This document shows positions 1-8,803 of a DNA stretch of 45,858 nt, piece after piece. The position numbers and the translations under genes were made by a program. Numbering within the stretch: the first letter of the stretch is position 1; every line of letters starts with the position of its first letter. The DNA comes from Anaerolineales bacterium HSG25. GTDB lineage: Bacteria; Chloroflexota; Anaerolineae; 4572-78; J111. The stretch is from contig JAUCGA010000037.1 in assembly GCA_030377865.1 (NCBI GenBank), forward strand, positions 1 through 45,858, written 5' to 3'. The notes beneath the pieces are model-generated. The model made no database searches, was not told the origin of the DNA, and saw only the letters and a list, made by a program, of their open reading frames with translations.

Positions 1-160
1 ATTTCCCTTATCGGGCAATACATTTGGAAGCCGCCCAGTACGGGAAAGCCGTACGCTGGGAAATATGGGGAATTAACCCTATTGCGGCAACGGGGGGAAG
101 GAGGCGCAAGCCTCCGACCTACCCGATGTTATTTACGCCTCACGCTTCACGTCTCACGAA
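1..160. other. Left-edge non-coding stretch with hairpins
   Basis: I see no convincing gene here. A stem-loop with a GAAA-containing loop lies near positions 36-56 (CCCAGTACGG pairing with CCGTACGCTGGG), and a short GC-rich hairpin (GGAGGCGCAAGCCTCC) lies near 100-117. The stretch lies downstream of trpS, so these hairpins could end its transcript. No clear U-tract follows on the minus strand. Confidence 0.3.
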
Positions 161-1159
161 TCACTTCCTTAGTCCCAGTCGCTCCTGAACCACCCGCAAT
201 CGATTCTCGGCAATGGGACGGACTCGCTCGGCCCCATCTTTTAGCACTTGGTCGATGTAACCCGGATCATCAGTCATCTCCTGATACCGTTTTTGCACCG
301 GCTCTAAGGTCGAGATGACCGCCTCGGCCACCTGCTTTTTGAGTGTGCCGTACCCCTGCCCCGAAAACTGGTTGATAATCGACTCCTCATCCTGACCCGT
401 GATGGTCTGGTAGATAGTCAGCAGGTTGGTCACGCCGGGCTGATTCTCCATGTCAAAGGCGATATTGTTCAGCGAGTCGGTTGTGGCCCGCATGATCGAC
501 TTTTTCAGCACCTTGGGCGGGTCGAGTAGGTTGAGGGCATGACCGCCCTTGTCGCTACTTTTGCTCATTTTGGTCGTCGGGTCATCCAAACCCATGATGC
601 GCGCGCCCGCTTCGGGGAAAGTGCCTTGGGGGACGACAAAGGTCTCGCCGTACAGATGGTTAAATCGTTGAGCTACATCTCGTGTTAGCTCGATATGCTG
701 TTTTTGGTCAGCACCAACCGGCACATAATCGGTGTCGTACAGCAAAATATCGGAAGCCATTAAGACCGGATAGTCAATCAAGCCAGTGCCGATACTATCC
801 TGTTTCGCGCTTTTATCCTTGTATTGGGTCATGCGCTCTAACCAACCGAGCGGGGTGATACAGTTGAGTAACCACGTCAACTCCGAATGGGCCGGAATGT
901 GGCTCTGGATGAAGATGGCGCAATGCTCCAAATCTAGCCCACAGGCCAGATAAATCAAAGCCACCTCGCGACTCTTGCGATATAATTCGGCTGGGTCTTG
1001 GGGCAAGGTGATCGCATGTAAATCGACAATGCAGAACACATTATCATAGTTGTGTTGGTCAGCGACCCAGTTTTTGGTCGCTCCCAGATAGTTACCGATA
1101 TGGAAATTGCCTGTTGGCTGTACGCCAGAAAATACTCGTTTTTTCGTTGTGTCGGTCAT
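161..1159 (-). CDS. trpS: Tryptophan--tRNA ligase
   Basis: Charges tRNA-Trp with tryptophan using ATP in the cytoplasm. The 332-residue product has the usual length of bacterial TrpRS. The class I signature is seen as HIGN at residues 20-23 after SGVQPTGN, and the second signature KMSKS at 197-201. The GADQ segment near 149-152 is typical of the family. The ATG start at 1159 places the HIGH-type motif at its usual distance from the N-terminus. It is the last gene of a co-directional minus-strand run that begins with trpB, but defence-type genes lie between the two. An intergenic stretch with two hairpin repeats precedes it, so independent transcription is possible. Identification is very secure. 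Confidence 0.97.
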   Translation of the reverse strand: MTDTTKKRVFSGVQPTGNFHIGNYLGATKNWVADQHNYDNVFCIVDLHAITLPQDPAELYRKSREVALIYLACGLDLEHCAIFIQSHIPAHSELTWLLNCITPLGWLERMTQYKDKSAKQDSIGTGLIDYPVLMASDILLYDTDYVPVGADQKQHIELTRDVAQRFNHLYGETFVVPQGTFPEAGARIMGLDDPTTKMSKSSDKGGHALNLLDPPKVLKKSIMRATTDSLNNIAFDMENQPGVTNLLTIYQTITGQDEESIINQFSGQGYGTLKKQVAEAVISTLEPVQKRYQEMTDDPGYIDQVLKDGAERVRPIAENRLRVVQERLGLRK

Positions 1160-1515
1160 GATTTAATCCTTGTTTTATTATGATAAGTGGTACTAAAAAT
1201 GCTTAAGTAACTTTCATTTCTAAGTTGTCACTTTTCCCGGAGTGCAAGAATTCTATTCTTGCTGTCAAAATACAATTTTGACACTCCTATTTTCCTGATC
1301 GTTGCGATTATGTAATCGCAACGGGTATTTGGCAGGTATATACCCGCCTATTATGGGTACACTTCTGTTTTTTACAAGTTAGTTCTGAAAACTACTTAAA
1401 CGTAAAAGGTGCAGGCGGAGTGATAGACACAGGGGAGACCCGTCTCGTTCCCATCGCTCCGCGTGGGAATGCATCCATAAACGCTCTGCGTTTAGACTGA
1501 AATTCGTTGTTTTCT
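1160..1515. other. Intergenic stretch with palindromic repeats
   Basis: No gene is supported here. The stretch contains an imperfect inverted repeat near 1237-1288 bounded by GGAGTGCAA and ACACTCC and a two-hairpin element at 1300-1348 that recurs at 29759. Near 1440-1493 is a degenerate copy of the widespread CGTTCCCACGCTCCGCGTGG-type interspersed repeat. The trpS promoter should lie in the part nearest 1160, but no clear -10/-35 pair was found. Confidence 0.5.
1300..1348 (+). repeat. Family J two-hairpin repeat, copy 1
   Basis: A 49-bp unit made of two adjacent palindromes. The first is CGTTGCGATTATGTAATCGC and its complement-like arm, and the second is a GGCAGGTATATACCCGCC hairpin. The same 49-bp arrangement, with few differences, lies in inverse orientation at 29759-29807, upstream of the DUF1566 gene. 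This is directly visible. Its function, whether a REP-like element or a transcript 3' end, is unknown. Confidence 0.7.
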
Positions 1516-1992
1516 TCATTCGTTATACTTCTTTTTGATGTTATCATCGCAACTCTCGTCTTCATCCTCAATCGGATGAACCGCCCACCGCAAAATGAGT
1601 ATGTATGTGACATCAGAACGGGAGAAACACCTGATGACGGTTCTGAGGCTGACCTCGCGCTGGGGATGATAATATTTTACGTTGACCTGTTTGCTGGAAA
1701 AAGGCTCACGCTCCTCTACCACCCAACCCTGTTCTGCTAATGTTGTCTCATACCAGGCGACGGTTTCGGCAAACAGTAGGGGGACTTCAAGTTCAACAGT
1801 GACGCGCTCAATGGTTTTATCCGTTTCGAGTTTGAAAGCCACGTAAGGCAGAAAAGGCCGAGGATGCAGGGTACTACCTGATGGCTTGGGAATATCATCC
1901 GGCCAATCATCAGGCCCAAAATAGAGCCGTATTTCGTCCTTGTTTCTAGCGAAATCTCGCCAGCCACGTTGACTTACTCCTGTGCTTTTCAC
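1516..1992 (-). CDS. Hypothetical protein translationally coupled to ptuB-like gene
   Basis: A 158-residue protein of unrecognised family, rich in aromatic and charged residues, with no signal peptide or membrane segment. A central stretch (about residues 75-110, with WYETTLAEQGW) resembles the small compact domains often seen in Chloroflexota hypothetical proteins, but I cannot name it. It starts with GTG at 1992, and the GTGA overlaps the TGA stop of the HNH nuclease gene by 4 bp, so it is almost certainly translated by coupling from that gene. The context suggests a third component or accessory of the Septu-like system. That role is inference from position only. The C-terminus is acidic, then lysine-rich. 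Confidence 0.75.
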   Translation of the reverse strand: MKSTGVSQRGWRDFARNKDEIRLYFGPDDWPDDIPKPSGSTLHPRPFLPYVAFKLETDKTIERVTVELEVPLLFAETVAWYETTLAEQGWVVEEREPFSSKQVNVKYYHPQREVSLRTVIRCFSRSDVTYILILRWAVHPIEDEDESCDDNIKKKYNE

Positions 1993-2663
1993 CTCTTAAT
2001 CACCCCACGATAGAGCAAATATGAACGGGTGAATAGACTGAACGGTTGCTCCAATTCAGCTTTGGCCTGTAGAATCGCTAACTCTTCCTCAATTGTTTGG
2101 CATGGTGATGATTTGCTATGTTGAACTTGCACAAAAAAATCGACTAAATGAGGCATATTGGTGGCTTTATACAGTCCCTTCAACTCAGCTCGATTAAGAT
2201 TATAAGTTTTTATCGTCTTAATCGCTCGTTGTCGAGCCTTGTCTGAAATGCCATATTTCGGCTCAATTTTGAACGAGATTGGATTGACCCACAGATAGTC
2301 AGCCGGATTCTCTCGATCCGGTTTGATACATCCGGCATGGTCAGCCTCACCTTTAGCATGGTTACAGTCGTGGCAGGCCAAAAATAGATTGCGCCACACA
2401 AACGCGGCCAACGGATAATGCGCCTTGGAACGGAAATGTTCCACCTCGGCCCCACTGCCGATGAGAGTTTCACAAAAGGCGCATTTGCCATACTGCCACT
2501 CAGCCATGTTGAGTCGAGCATGCTGGTTCAACGGTTGTTTATCAACCTGCGGCCAACTCCAATCTCCGCCCTTTTCCCGCTTGACCAACCAGCGCCCTGT
2601 CCATGTTTTGACCCGTTCCCGCGTCCAAAACTCAGGAGCCGAGCCACGTTTTAGATAGATCAT
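1989..2663 (-). CDS. Septu-like HNH endonuclease (PtuB-type)
   Basis: A 224-residue HNH nuclease. A zinc-type pair CAFC occupies residues 61-64. The catalytic region EVEHFRSK is at 73-80 (H76 is the likely general base), followed by WRNL near 90 and a second CHDCNHAKG at 97-105. This arrangement and the N-terminal MIYLKRGSAP match the HNH proteins of Septu and of the Ptu pair attached to some retrons. In Septu, PtuB acts with the ATPase PtuA in defence against phage. Here the ATPase gene lies 52 bp upstream, in the usual A-then-B order, with only a short hairpin between them. No reverse transcriptase is present, so this is not a retron. The nuclease family is clear. The defence role is inferred. 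Confidence 0.85.
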   Translation of the reverse strand: MIYLKRGSAPEFWTRERVKTWTGRWLVKREKGGDWSWPQVDKQPLNQHARLNMAEWQYGKCAFCETLIGSGAEVEHFRSKAHYPLAAFVWRNLFLACHDCNHAKGEADHAGCIKPDRENPADYLWVNPISFKIEPKYGISDKARQRAIKTIKTYNLNRAELKGLYKATNMPHLVDFFVQVQHSKSSPCQTIEEELAILQAKAELEQPFSLFTRSYLLYRGVIKR

Positions 2664-2678
2664 GCTATTGTTCCGTAT

Positions 2679-2707
2679 CTTCCCGCAAGTTTAGAACTTG
2701 CGGGAAG
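2679..2707. repeat. Family H hairpin, copy 1 (between ptuA- and ptuB-like genes)
   Basis: A palindrome CTTCCCGCAAGTT/AACTTGCGGGAAG with a 3-nt loop. Copies recur at 24917, 30156 and 42402. It sits immediately downstream of the ATPase stop codon and upstream of the nuclease start. It could cap or attenuate the ATPase message. Confidence 0.75.
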
Positions 2708-2715
2708 GTTGGTTA

Positions 2716-4119
2716 TTACCTCGTTTGAGCTAGATTGAGCAGATTATTCAACCACGGATTGACCTTGGCTAACTCCTGCAACAGTTCATCATGCTCGGTC
2801 TGTTCTGCCTCAGACAACGTGCCGAAACTCATTTTTCCGGCCAACTCGCTGAGTCGATTCAGCTTCCGTTCGATTTCTGGCGGATATAAACTATCCATCG
2901 AAAAGGCTTTCTCCAACACCAAATCAGCCGGATAACCGTATAAATCACCAAAATTCGACTGTACCGCAATCTCACCCGCTCCATCCCGATAGAGCCGAAA
3001 AACTTGCGTATCTTCCGCCGAAGCCAACACAAACGGACTGTGCGTGGTGGCAATCAGATAGACATTCGGCAGGAGTTTGGAGACCACCGACATAATCCGC
3101 CGTTGCCACTCTGGATGTAGATGGGAGTCGATTTCATCCACCACGACAATACCGGAGGGGTTGACGCTGTCGGTAGGATCTTTCCAGTCAACATATGAAG
3201 CTCGCATTAAATAATCCAATATCCAACTCATAAAACTGCGGGTTCCATCACTCAACTGGTCTATAGAAACTGGAACACCATCTAATGTTAACTCAAGCTC
3301 AAGGGGGTTACGTTTCACTGTAAATTGAACCGAAACTTGTAACTCATCACTCAATGCCTCAGTGATTCGTTCAATAATTTGTTTATAGGCTATTGCCTCT
3401 TGCGGTTTATCATCAGCTAAGGCTAAAGCATGGTTTATATATTGATTAGTGACGAATTGTAGTAACATTTCCGACTCAAGGGATACAAAAGGATTTAGGT
3501 TTTCATATTCAAGAGGTTCAACAGTTTTATATTGGTCAATATAGGCGTGATGAATATTTCGATTTGTTCCATATACTCCGTTTAGAAGTTGCTTTAGGAT
3601 AGTATTCTCTAAATTCAAATACGGAAGGAAACGTCCTAACTCAAAAGAACAAATTGAGTTAGGTGCATCATTTTTATGTGAGGCATAAACAAGGTAAATA
3701 GGGTTTTTTAAGGCTAAAAATTCCGGGATAATGTCTGGAGCATAGATAGGCGCTTGTGTCGTTTTGCCCGCGCTTAAATTTATAATTTTATGGTTATCCT
3801 TGATTATATTTGGATAATTAATGGATAGACTGAATTGTTTTACGCTATAAAAGACCCACCCTGTTTTTCCCCCAATATCCAATTCTAAATAGGCATAAGC
3901 AGTCTCATCATGGGCAAACCGTATTAACTCGTCTAAAGGGAATGTATATTCATTCCCAAACGACAAACAAGCGGCCAGCGCCGCGACCAACGTCGTTTTA
4001 CCTAACCCATTCTCAGCTACAATCAAAGTGCGGCGGCTATCTTTGTTGTCCCAGTTCAACTCCAGATGGTCAAATGGGCCAAGTTTATGAACAATCAATT
4101 TAGTTGGTTTTAAACGCAT
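2716..4119 (-). CDS. Septu-like AAA/ABC-type ATPase (PtuA-type)
   Basis: A 467-residue SMC/ABC-like ATPase. Walker A AENGLGKTT lies at residues 35-43. An ABC-type signature LSDGTRS lies at 289-295 and Walker B IVVVDEID at 324-331, followed by SHLHPEWQ. A switch histidine is present in ATTHSP at 357-362. This is the layout of the AAA_21-like/OLD-like ATPases to which PtuA belongs. The downstream neighbour is an HNH nuclease of PtuB type, which makes a Septu system the best reading. The ATG at 4119 has a GGAGAG Shine-Dalgarno sequence 6 nt upstream. An alternative is another two-gene ATPase-HNH defence pair of the same broad group. Family assignment is secure, the system name moderately so. Confidence 0.87.
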   Translation of the reverse strand: MRLKPTKLIVHKLGPFDHLELNWDNKDSRRTLIVAENGLGKTTLVAALAACLSFGNEYTFPLDELIRFAHDETAYAYLELDIGGKTGWVFYSVKQFSLSINYPNIIKDNHKIINLSAGKTTQAPIYAPDIIPEFLALKNPIYLVYASHKNDAPNSICSFELGRFLPYLNLENTILKQLLNGVYGTNRNIHHAYIDQYKTVEPLEYENLNPFVSLESEMLLQFVTNQYINHALALADDKPQEAIAYKQIIERITEALSDELQVSVQFTVKRNPLELELTLDGVPVSIDQLSDGTRSFMSWILDYLMRASYVDWKDPTDSVNPSGIVVVDEIDSHLHPEWQRRIMSVVSKLLPNVYLIATTHSPFVLASAEDTQVFRLYRDGAGEIAVQSNFGDLYGYPADLVLEKAFSMDSLYPPEIERKLNRLSELAGKMSFGTLSEAEQTEHDELLQELAKVNPWLNNLLNLAQTR

Positions 4120-4237
4120 GGAATTCTCTCCATTTTAGATTTTAGATTGGTGATTTTCGGTTGCTGGTATGGGAACGAGGCTAAAATTCGTTATTCCCTT
4201 TATTCGTTGTCCTACCTCATTCGTTGTACTGTCCTAC

Positions 4238-5998
4238 CTATAGTTCAGGCAGTTGCCGCAACCCCAAATGGGTCAGCAGATCATTAAACTGCTCATAGTT
4301 TGACCATAAAATACCCTTTTCTTGGGCGTACTGTTCCGCTTCGGGAGTTAAACCATTGTAAGCGAACATCCAAAGTGTGGCGGGATCGGCATTAAAATCA
4401 TGGCTGGCCGCCTCGCCTTGGGCTAGAAGTAGTTCTAACTCGGCCACATCGACCTGTTTGGTGATCCACCATTTGCTTTGGCAGACCCAAATATAAATTC
4501 CAGCCGCGCCAAACACGTCGATCTCTTGTCCTTTGCCACCGCCCAAGCGCATGCGTTGTCGAACGAATGTAAATCGTAATGGAAACTCAACCTCAGTAGG
4601 ATGGTTAAAAAACTGTCCCGAAATAGTTTTCCGTTGGGCCGACCACAACACTTGGGTCATGAACACCTCAGCCAAATACCCTTTGTACTCGTTGACCTGT
4701 CGTTTTAAACGTTGATACCGGTTTCGTAGCTCATTTTGAACATGGCTGGCATTAAATCGCTCAACCTCAACCCGACCCCATACTTTGAGAAACTCTAGCA
4801 AAATCGGGTCTTTAATCGTTCTAAACCAACCTCCAAACTCCATATATTCAAGCAAGTCACCCCGCGACAGTTTGACCAACACCTCTCGAACCGTTTTGAC
4901 CGATACCTCTAGCCCCTCTCGTTTTTGTAGCTCTCGCTGAATACGCTCGATATTCAACTCGTCTTCTTCTTCCAAAGCCGCGAGGTACAAAATCCATTTG
5001 GTAATGTTATAATCGTTAATCCGCTCAATCCAGCGATTAACTTGGTCGCTCAACTCACCCCAGATAAAGCCGGAGCTGATGTCAATCGCTAAGAGTTCGT
5101 TGAGGGCGGCTTCCGAATCAAGGCTGATGTTTGACTGAGCGGCCTGTTGCATAACCGCGGTGATGTAAAATGGATTGTGTCCACACCGTTCTGCCACCAC
5201 CGGAGCCATAATCGTTGACAAGTTGGCTTGATAAAATGAAGCCGCGTTACGGGCTAACTCGGTGCCGTAGTAGGGCGACAGGCTCTCAATCAATTCGCTT
5301 CTAAAACGACCAAACAATGCTCCCCGACCAATAATTTCCCGCGCCAAAATGCTCATGGCCGATCCGGTCACAAAATGGGGGCAGGTCGGAGATTCAACCG
5401 CCTCTTTCATAAAGCCAGCAATGTCAAAATCATACTGCGGTAGGCGAATGTTTTGAAATTCATCTAAAAATATAACCGTTGTGTGATCATACCGATCAGA
5501 AATTCTACGGGGCAGGATTAAGGCTTCTTCTTCCGGTAGGATGACCCCCTTTTCTTCAATCGCGGCCCGCACCCGTAAAATACCCATAAGTTCTTTGGTT
5601 GGGGGCAGGTTATTTTCAACAAATTGAGCTAACTCATTATGCCGTAATCCGTCATTGGAAAGTAGATCGATATTTCGTAACCGAAAGCCAGCGTACCAGC
5701 GCAAAAAATTCTCGACATAATCAAGGGCAAACTCCCACCGATCAAGCGGTTTGTCTCGAAAGCTGTAATAGACCGGCACCACCGCTTGCGGGTCGGTATG
5801 ATCCTGTTCAAAAAAGAGCCGATTGACCACCCGCTTGAAGATTTCGGTTTTGCCCATGCGCCGTTGCCCCAACAATACCATTGACATGGCTCGCCGTGAT
5901 TTTGCTGATAGGGCATAGTCGTATAAATTGTCTATATATTCCTGCCGGTCGGTGTAGACCTCGGCTGGAACCAAGGTTTTTATTGCCTCTTGAGGCAT
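4238..5998 (-). CDS. P-loop ATPase with C-terminal PD-(D/E)XK-like domain
   Basis: A 586-residue ATPase of the archaeal-ATPase/STAND type. Walker A GQRRMGKTE is at residues 44-52, Walker B IFLDEFQ at 176-182, and a winged-helix-like region at about 330-410. The C-terminal quarter carries a nuclease-like pattern: E492-I-D494, then a hydrophobic strand ending Q507-S-K509. This fits the DUF234-type PD-(D/E)XK tails of this family. AAGGAG precedes the ATG by 9 nt. The methyltransferase gene lies just upstream. Without the inserted element at 6014-6217 the two genes would be 12 bp apart, so they were probably one operon. A restriction or defence role is inferred. Many relatives have no known function. 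Confidence 0.8.
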   Translation of the reverse strand: MPQEAIKTLVPAEVYTDRQEYIDNLYDYALSAKSRRAMSMVLLGQRRMGKTEIFKRVVNRLFFEQDHTDPQAVVPVYYSFRDKPLDRWEFALDYVENFLRWYAGFRLRNIDLLSNDGLRHNELAQFVENNLPPTKELMGILRVRAAIEEKGVILPEEEALILPRRISDRYDHTTVIFLDEFQNIRLPQYDFDIAGFMKEAVESPTCPHFVTGSAMSILAREIIGRGALFGRFRSELIESLSPYYGTELARNAASFYQANLSTIMAPVVAERCGHNPFYITAVMQQAAQSNISLDSEAALNELLAIDISSGFIWGELSDQVNRWIERINDYNITKWILYLAALEEEDELNIERIQRELQKREGLEVSVKTVREVLVKLSRGDLLEYMEFGGWFRTIKDPILLEFLKVWGRVEVERFNASHVQNELRNRYQRLKRQVNEYKGYLAEVFMTQVLWSAQRKTISGQFFNHPTEVEFPLRFTFVRQRMRLGGGKGQEIDVFGAAGIYIWVCQSKWWITKQVDVAELELLLAQGEAASHDFNADPATLWMFAYNGLTPEAEQYAQEKGILWSNYEQFNDLLTHLGLRQLPEL

Positions 5999-6013
5999 AG
6001 CGTCATCTCCTTA

Positions 6014-6217
6014 GGAATGAGCATTAAGGCAGTTCCAACTTTTAAAACCTCCCAAAAATCGTTGGCTGAGCTTGTCGAAGCCAGTTCCCCTTCGACAGGC
6101 TCAGGGGACGGTGGGAGATTTATTTTTCTGGAACTGCCTAATTAACTTATCATGAGAGTGGTTCAATCTTAAAGATTGAACCACTCTGGAACGCTTAACT
6201 TGTTTAATTCTGATTCC
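6014..6217. mobile_element. Family D element carrying a nested M1 element
   Basis: The left end GGAATGAGCATTAA and right end AACTTGTTTAATTCTGATTCC-type sequence are the termini of family D (other copies at 21864, 22444 and 45738). It is flanked by TTA on both sides (6011-6013 and 6218-6220). The right TTA is the complement of the TAA stop codon of the methyltransferase gene. Inside are an M1 element (6028-6138) and a perfect hairpin (AGAGTGGTTCAATCTT and its complement) near 6155-6187. Confidence 0.8.
6028..6138. mobile_element. M1 element copy a, nested in family D
   Basis: It has GGCAGTTCC...GGAACTGCC termini, with further inverted sequence AACTTTTAAAACCTCCCA against TGGGAGATTTATTTTTC. It is flanked by TAA on both sides (6025-6027 and 6139-6141), a 3-bp target duplication within the family D end. 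The cargo is a GC-rich palindrome related to the one in the copy at 19225. The element is 111 bp and has no coding capacity. Confidence 0.85.
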
Positions 6218-7306
6218 TTACCACTTCACCAAAATATGCAGATACTCTTCCGTCCGCGTCGCTTTGTGATTCCGGTTCTCGTCACGGTCGGCTTTAAAGC
6301 GTTGATAATCCTGCGTTCGCAACTCGTACTCGCCATAACGCTCCATGACCGTTTTGACCTCATCGAGACTCATCAGTCCTTCATTATTATAGCTCAGAAA
6401 AATGTAGCGAAACTGAGCGGCTTGAATCAAAGATTCAAAACTCGGTAGTACTTTGCGAGTTTGGCAATATTCCGAGCGTCGATACTCCCGCAGGCCGGTT
6501 TTACCCTTGGGCGTAAAGTCGTCATACAGGGCAATGGTGTTGAGCAGGTGATAGTTGGCTCCGTACTGCCGAGCGTTGTAGGGCGGGTCGAGATAGAGAA
6601 CATCACCCGAAATTTTCTTGATTAACTCATTCGCGTCTTGCTGATACACCTCGCTGACCGTCTCAATGGCCTGACTATTCGCTTCAGCGGAGAAAATTTT
6701 TCCTCTGAAAAGAGCTAGTTGTGACGAGTTGCTTGAGGTAAGTGGGGCGAGAATTAGTGGCTTCTGAGCCGATTTTTTCAGATGTTTTAAGAACGCCCCA
6801 TAAACCGAAGCGGTGTTGGCGACCTTGTCAGCGGTTTCTAGCAGACGAGCCAGTAAAAAATAGTACTGGTCGGTATTGATAGTTTGCTCGACATGCCATA
6901 CCTCAATCTGTTGGCGCATGGCATCTATTTTGCGACCATTTTCATCACTGAAATATTGTCGCCCGTTACCCCCACCCATACAGTAAAAATGGTATATTTT
7001 ACCTGATACACCCTCAAGAAGATTTAGCTCCTCTAACAATTCTTGGGTGCGGACGAGAGAGTTATGGTCAGCCAAATAACCTCGGTTAACGGTGTAACTG
7101 TAGGCTTCCAAATCATTGACGATTAGTCGTTTGACTTCACCAACAAAACTGCGTCCGACCACGCCCGTACCGGCGAACAGGTCGGCCAGAGTCAGATCAT
7201 GGATGTCACCGGCCATGTCAAAAATCGCCTGCCTAACAAATGGTAGCAGACGATACTTTGAGCCGATATAGTTGAGGGTCGCGCCGATATTAAGAGGATT
7301 TATCAC
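6218..7306 (-). CDS. D12-class N6-adenine DNA methyltransferase
   Basis: Transfers a methyl group from S-adenosylmethionine to adenine N6 in a specific DNA site. The 362-residue protein shows the alpha-group order. Motif [11 protein letters not shown] is at residues 12-21, motif [11 protein letters not shown] at 42-51, a central target-recognition region follows, and the catalytic [10 protein letters not shown] starts at 240. The start is GTG at 7306, inside a 4-bp GTGA overlap with the stop of trpB, so translation is coupled to trpB. The downstream ATPase/PD-(D/E)XK gene was originally only 12 bp away. No classical restriction enzyme is recognisable, so it may be an orphan methylase or the modification arm of an ATPase-nuclease system. 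The enzyme class is secure; the specificity is not predictable. Confidence 0.92.
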   Translation of the reverse strand: MINPLNIGATLNYIGSKYRLLPFVRQAIFDMAGDIHDLTLADLFAGTGVVGRSFVGEVKRLIVNDLEAYSYTVNRGYLADHNSLVRTQELLEELNLLEGVSGKIYHFYCMGGGNGRQYFSDENGRKIDAMRQQIEVWHVEQTINTDQYYFLLARLLETADKVANTASVYGAFLKHLKKSAQKPLILAPLTSSNSSQLALFRGKIFSAEANSQAIETVSEVYQQDANELIKKISGDVLYLDPPYNARQYGANYHLLNTIALYDDFTPKGKTGLREYRRSEYCQTRKVLPSFESLIQAAQFRYIFLSYNNEGLMSLDEVKTVMERYGEYELRTQDYQRFKADRDENRNHKATRTEEYLHILVKW

Positions 7307-8511
7307 TGACCCAACTCTCGCATAATCGTATCCAAATCCTTATCCCCCCGACCCGACAAGTTGACCACAATGATCTTATCCTTAGACATTTTCGGGGCCT
7401 GTTTGACCACCTCAGCAATGGCATGGGATGACTCCAACGCTGGAATAATCCCCTCCCGTTCACTGAGTAGTTTGACCGAAGCCAGTGCCTCTTCATCAGT
7501 AGCATAAGTGTATCCGGCTCGCTCCTCGTCCCTCAGCCAAGCATGTTCAGGGCCGACGGAGGGGTAGTCGAGTCCGGCGCTAATCGAGTGAGTCTCGGCG
7601 ATTTGCCCATCGGCGGTCTGTAGCACAAATGATTTTGTGCCATGCAACACGCCCAACCTAGCCATGACTGGCGATTCATCATCAGCCTGCACTGCGAATC
7701 GAGCCGCATGTTTGCCGCTCTCGATACCAGAACCACCGGCTTCAACACCGACCATCATCACGTCACTATCTTCAATAAATGGGTGGAACATGCCAATCGC
7801 ATTGGAGCCACCGCCGACACAGGCCACGAGCATGTCAGGTAGGCGACCCTCTGCTTCCAGAATTTGTTCCCGCGTTTCGATACCAATCACGCTCTGGAAA
7901 TCTCGCACAATCGTCGGGTAAGGATGCGGCCCAAGCGCCGAGCCGAGCAGGTAATGGGTATCACGCACGTTTGTCACCCAATCCCGAATCGCTTCGTTAA
8001 TGGCATCTTTTAGGGTTCGACTGCCGGAACTGACCGGACGCACTTCGGTTCCGGCCAGTTTCATGCGGAACACGTTCGGCTGTTGGCGGGCAATATCAAC
8101 CTCACCCATGTAGACAATGCACTCCAGACCGAGCAGAGCACAAGCTGTGGCCGAGCCGACCCCATGTTGTCCCGCTCCGGTTTCGGCTACGATGCGGCGT
8201 TTACCCATACGAACAGCTAACATGGCCTGTCCCAAAGCGTTGTTGATTTTGTGCGCGCCGGTGTGGGCCAAATCTTCCCGCTTGAGATAGATTTTTGCTC
8301 CGCCCAGATGGTTGGTCAACCGTCCGGCGTAGGTGAGGGCGGTTGGTCGCCCGACGTAGGTTTTTAGCAAATGGCTCAACTCAGCTTGAAAATCAGGGTC
8401 ATTTTTAGCAACTTCATAAGCCTCTTCAAGTTCGGCCAGGGCCGGCATCAGTACTTCGGGGACGTATTGTCCACCATAGGGGCCGAATTTTCCTTTGGTT
8501 TGTAGGGTCAT
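7303..8511 (-). CDS. trpB: Tryptophan synthase beta chain
   Basis: Condenses indole with serine to tryptophan, normally as a complex with TrpA. The 402-residue protein has the usual length. The start [11 protein letters not shown] is the TrpB1 N-terminus. The PLP lysine is K88 in [10 protein letters not shown], and the phosphate-binding loop GGGSNA is at 233-238. GAGG precedes the ATG at a suitable distance. No trpA or other trp biosynthetic gene is visible. Instead the stop codon overlaps the start of a DNA methyltransferase gene (GTGA), an unusual partnership. trpS is the next house-keeping gene downstream, about 6 kb away. The identification is very secure. Confidence 0.97.
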   Translation of the reverse strand: MTLQTKGKFGPYGGQYVPEVLMPALAELEEAYEVAKNDPDFQAELSHLLKTYVGRPTALTYAGRLTNHLGGAKIYLKREDLAHTGAHKINNALGQAMLAVRMGKRRIVAETGAGQHGVGSATACALLGLECIVYMGEVDIARQQPNVFRMKLAGTEVRPVSSGSRTLKDAINEAIRDWVTNVRDTHYLLGSALGPHPYPTIVRDFQSVIGIETREQILEAEGRLPDMLVACVGGGSNAIGMFHPFIEDSDVMMVGVEAGGSGIESGKHAARFAVQADDESPVMARLGVLHGTKSFVLQTADGQIAETHSISAGLDYPSVGPEHAWLRDEERAGYTYATDEEALASVKLLSEREGIIPALESSHAIAEVVKQAPKMSKDKIIVVNLSGRGDKDLDTIMRELGQ

Positions 8512-8568
8512 AATATCCTCTTTTGGTATAAATATTCTGGAATCGTGGGGATAGTCATGTGTATTTAG

Positions 8569-8683
8569 TACCCGACATTTCGATTAAAACAATGATTTTT
8601 CGACAGGATTAACAGGGTTTTTTTGCCTGTAATCCTGTCAATGCTATCAAATATTAGTTTTGACTAAGATTTTTTGTCGGGTA
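8569..8683. repeat. Family R element, divergent short copy
   Basis: Bounded by TACCCGACA and its exact complement TGTCGGGTA. Inside is the family hairpin: GACAGGATTAACAGG, a T-rich loop, then AATCCTGTCA. The composite at 35632-35929 has the same termini. The related copies at 9606, 19682, 35744 and 39657 have ACCTGACAT in the equivalent place. Confidence 0.75.
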
Positions 8684-8803
8684 ACAGGCATGCGTATCAA
8701 ATCCTATTGTTCTCATTTTACTCGTGATAGGGCAATGTTTCAAATTAGTGGTCTGAGGGGGAGGATACCGCAATAACAGGACGCGTGGATTAGTTCTGTA
8801 CTC

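Noticed and set aside
1..160. Left-edge hairpin with GAAA loop and 2-nt 3' bulge, recalling domain V of a group II intron
   Set aside because: The lower stem does not pair and the AGC catalytic triad is not matched by a complementary arm. No intron reverse transcriptase is visible.
1392..1740. Short open frames around 1392-1740
   Set aside because: They overlap the 158-residue gene in other frames and read through a widespread interspersed repeat; no family features.
1989..4119. Retron with PtuAB effector
   Set aside because: No reverse transcriptase or msr/msd-like RNA was found within the window, so a plain Septu-like pair is the simpler reading.
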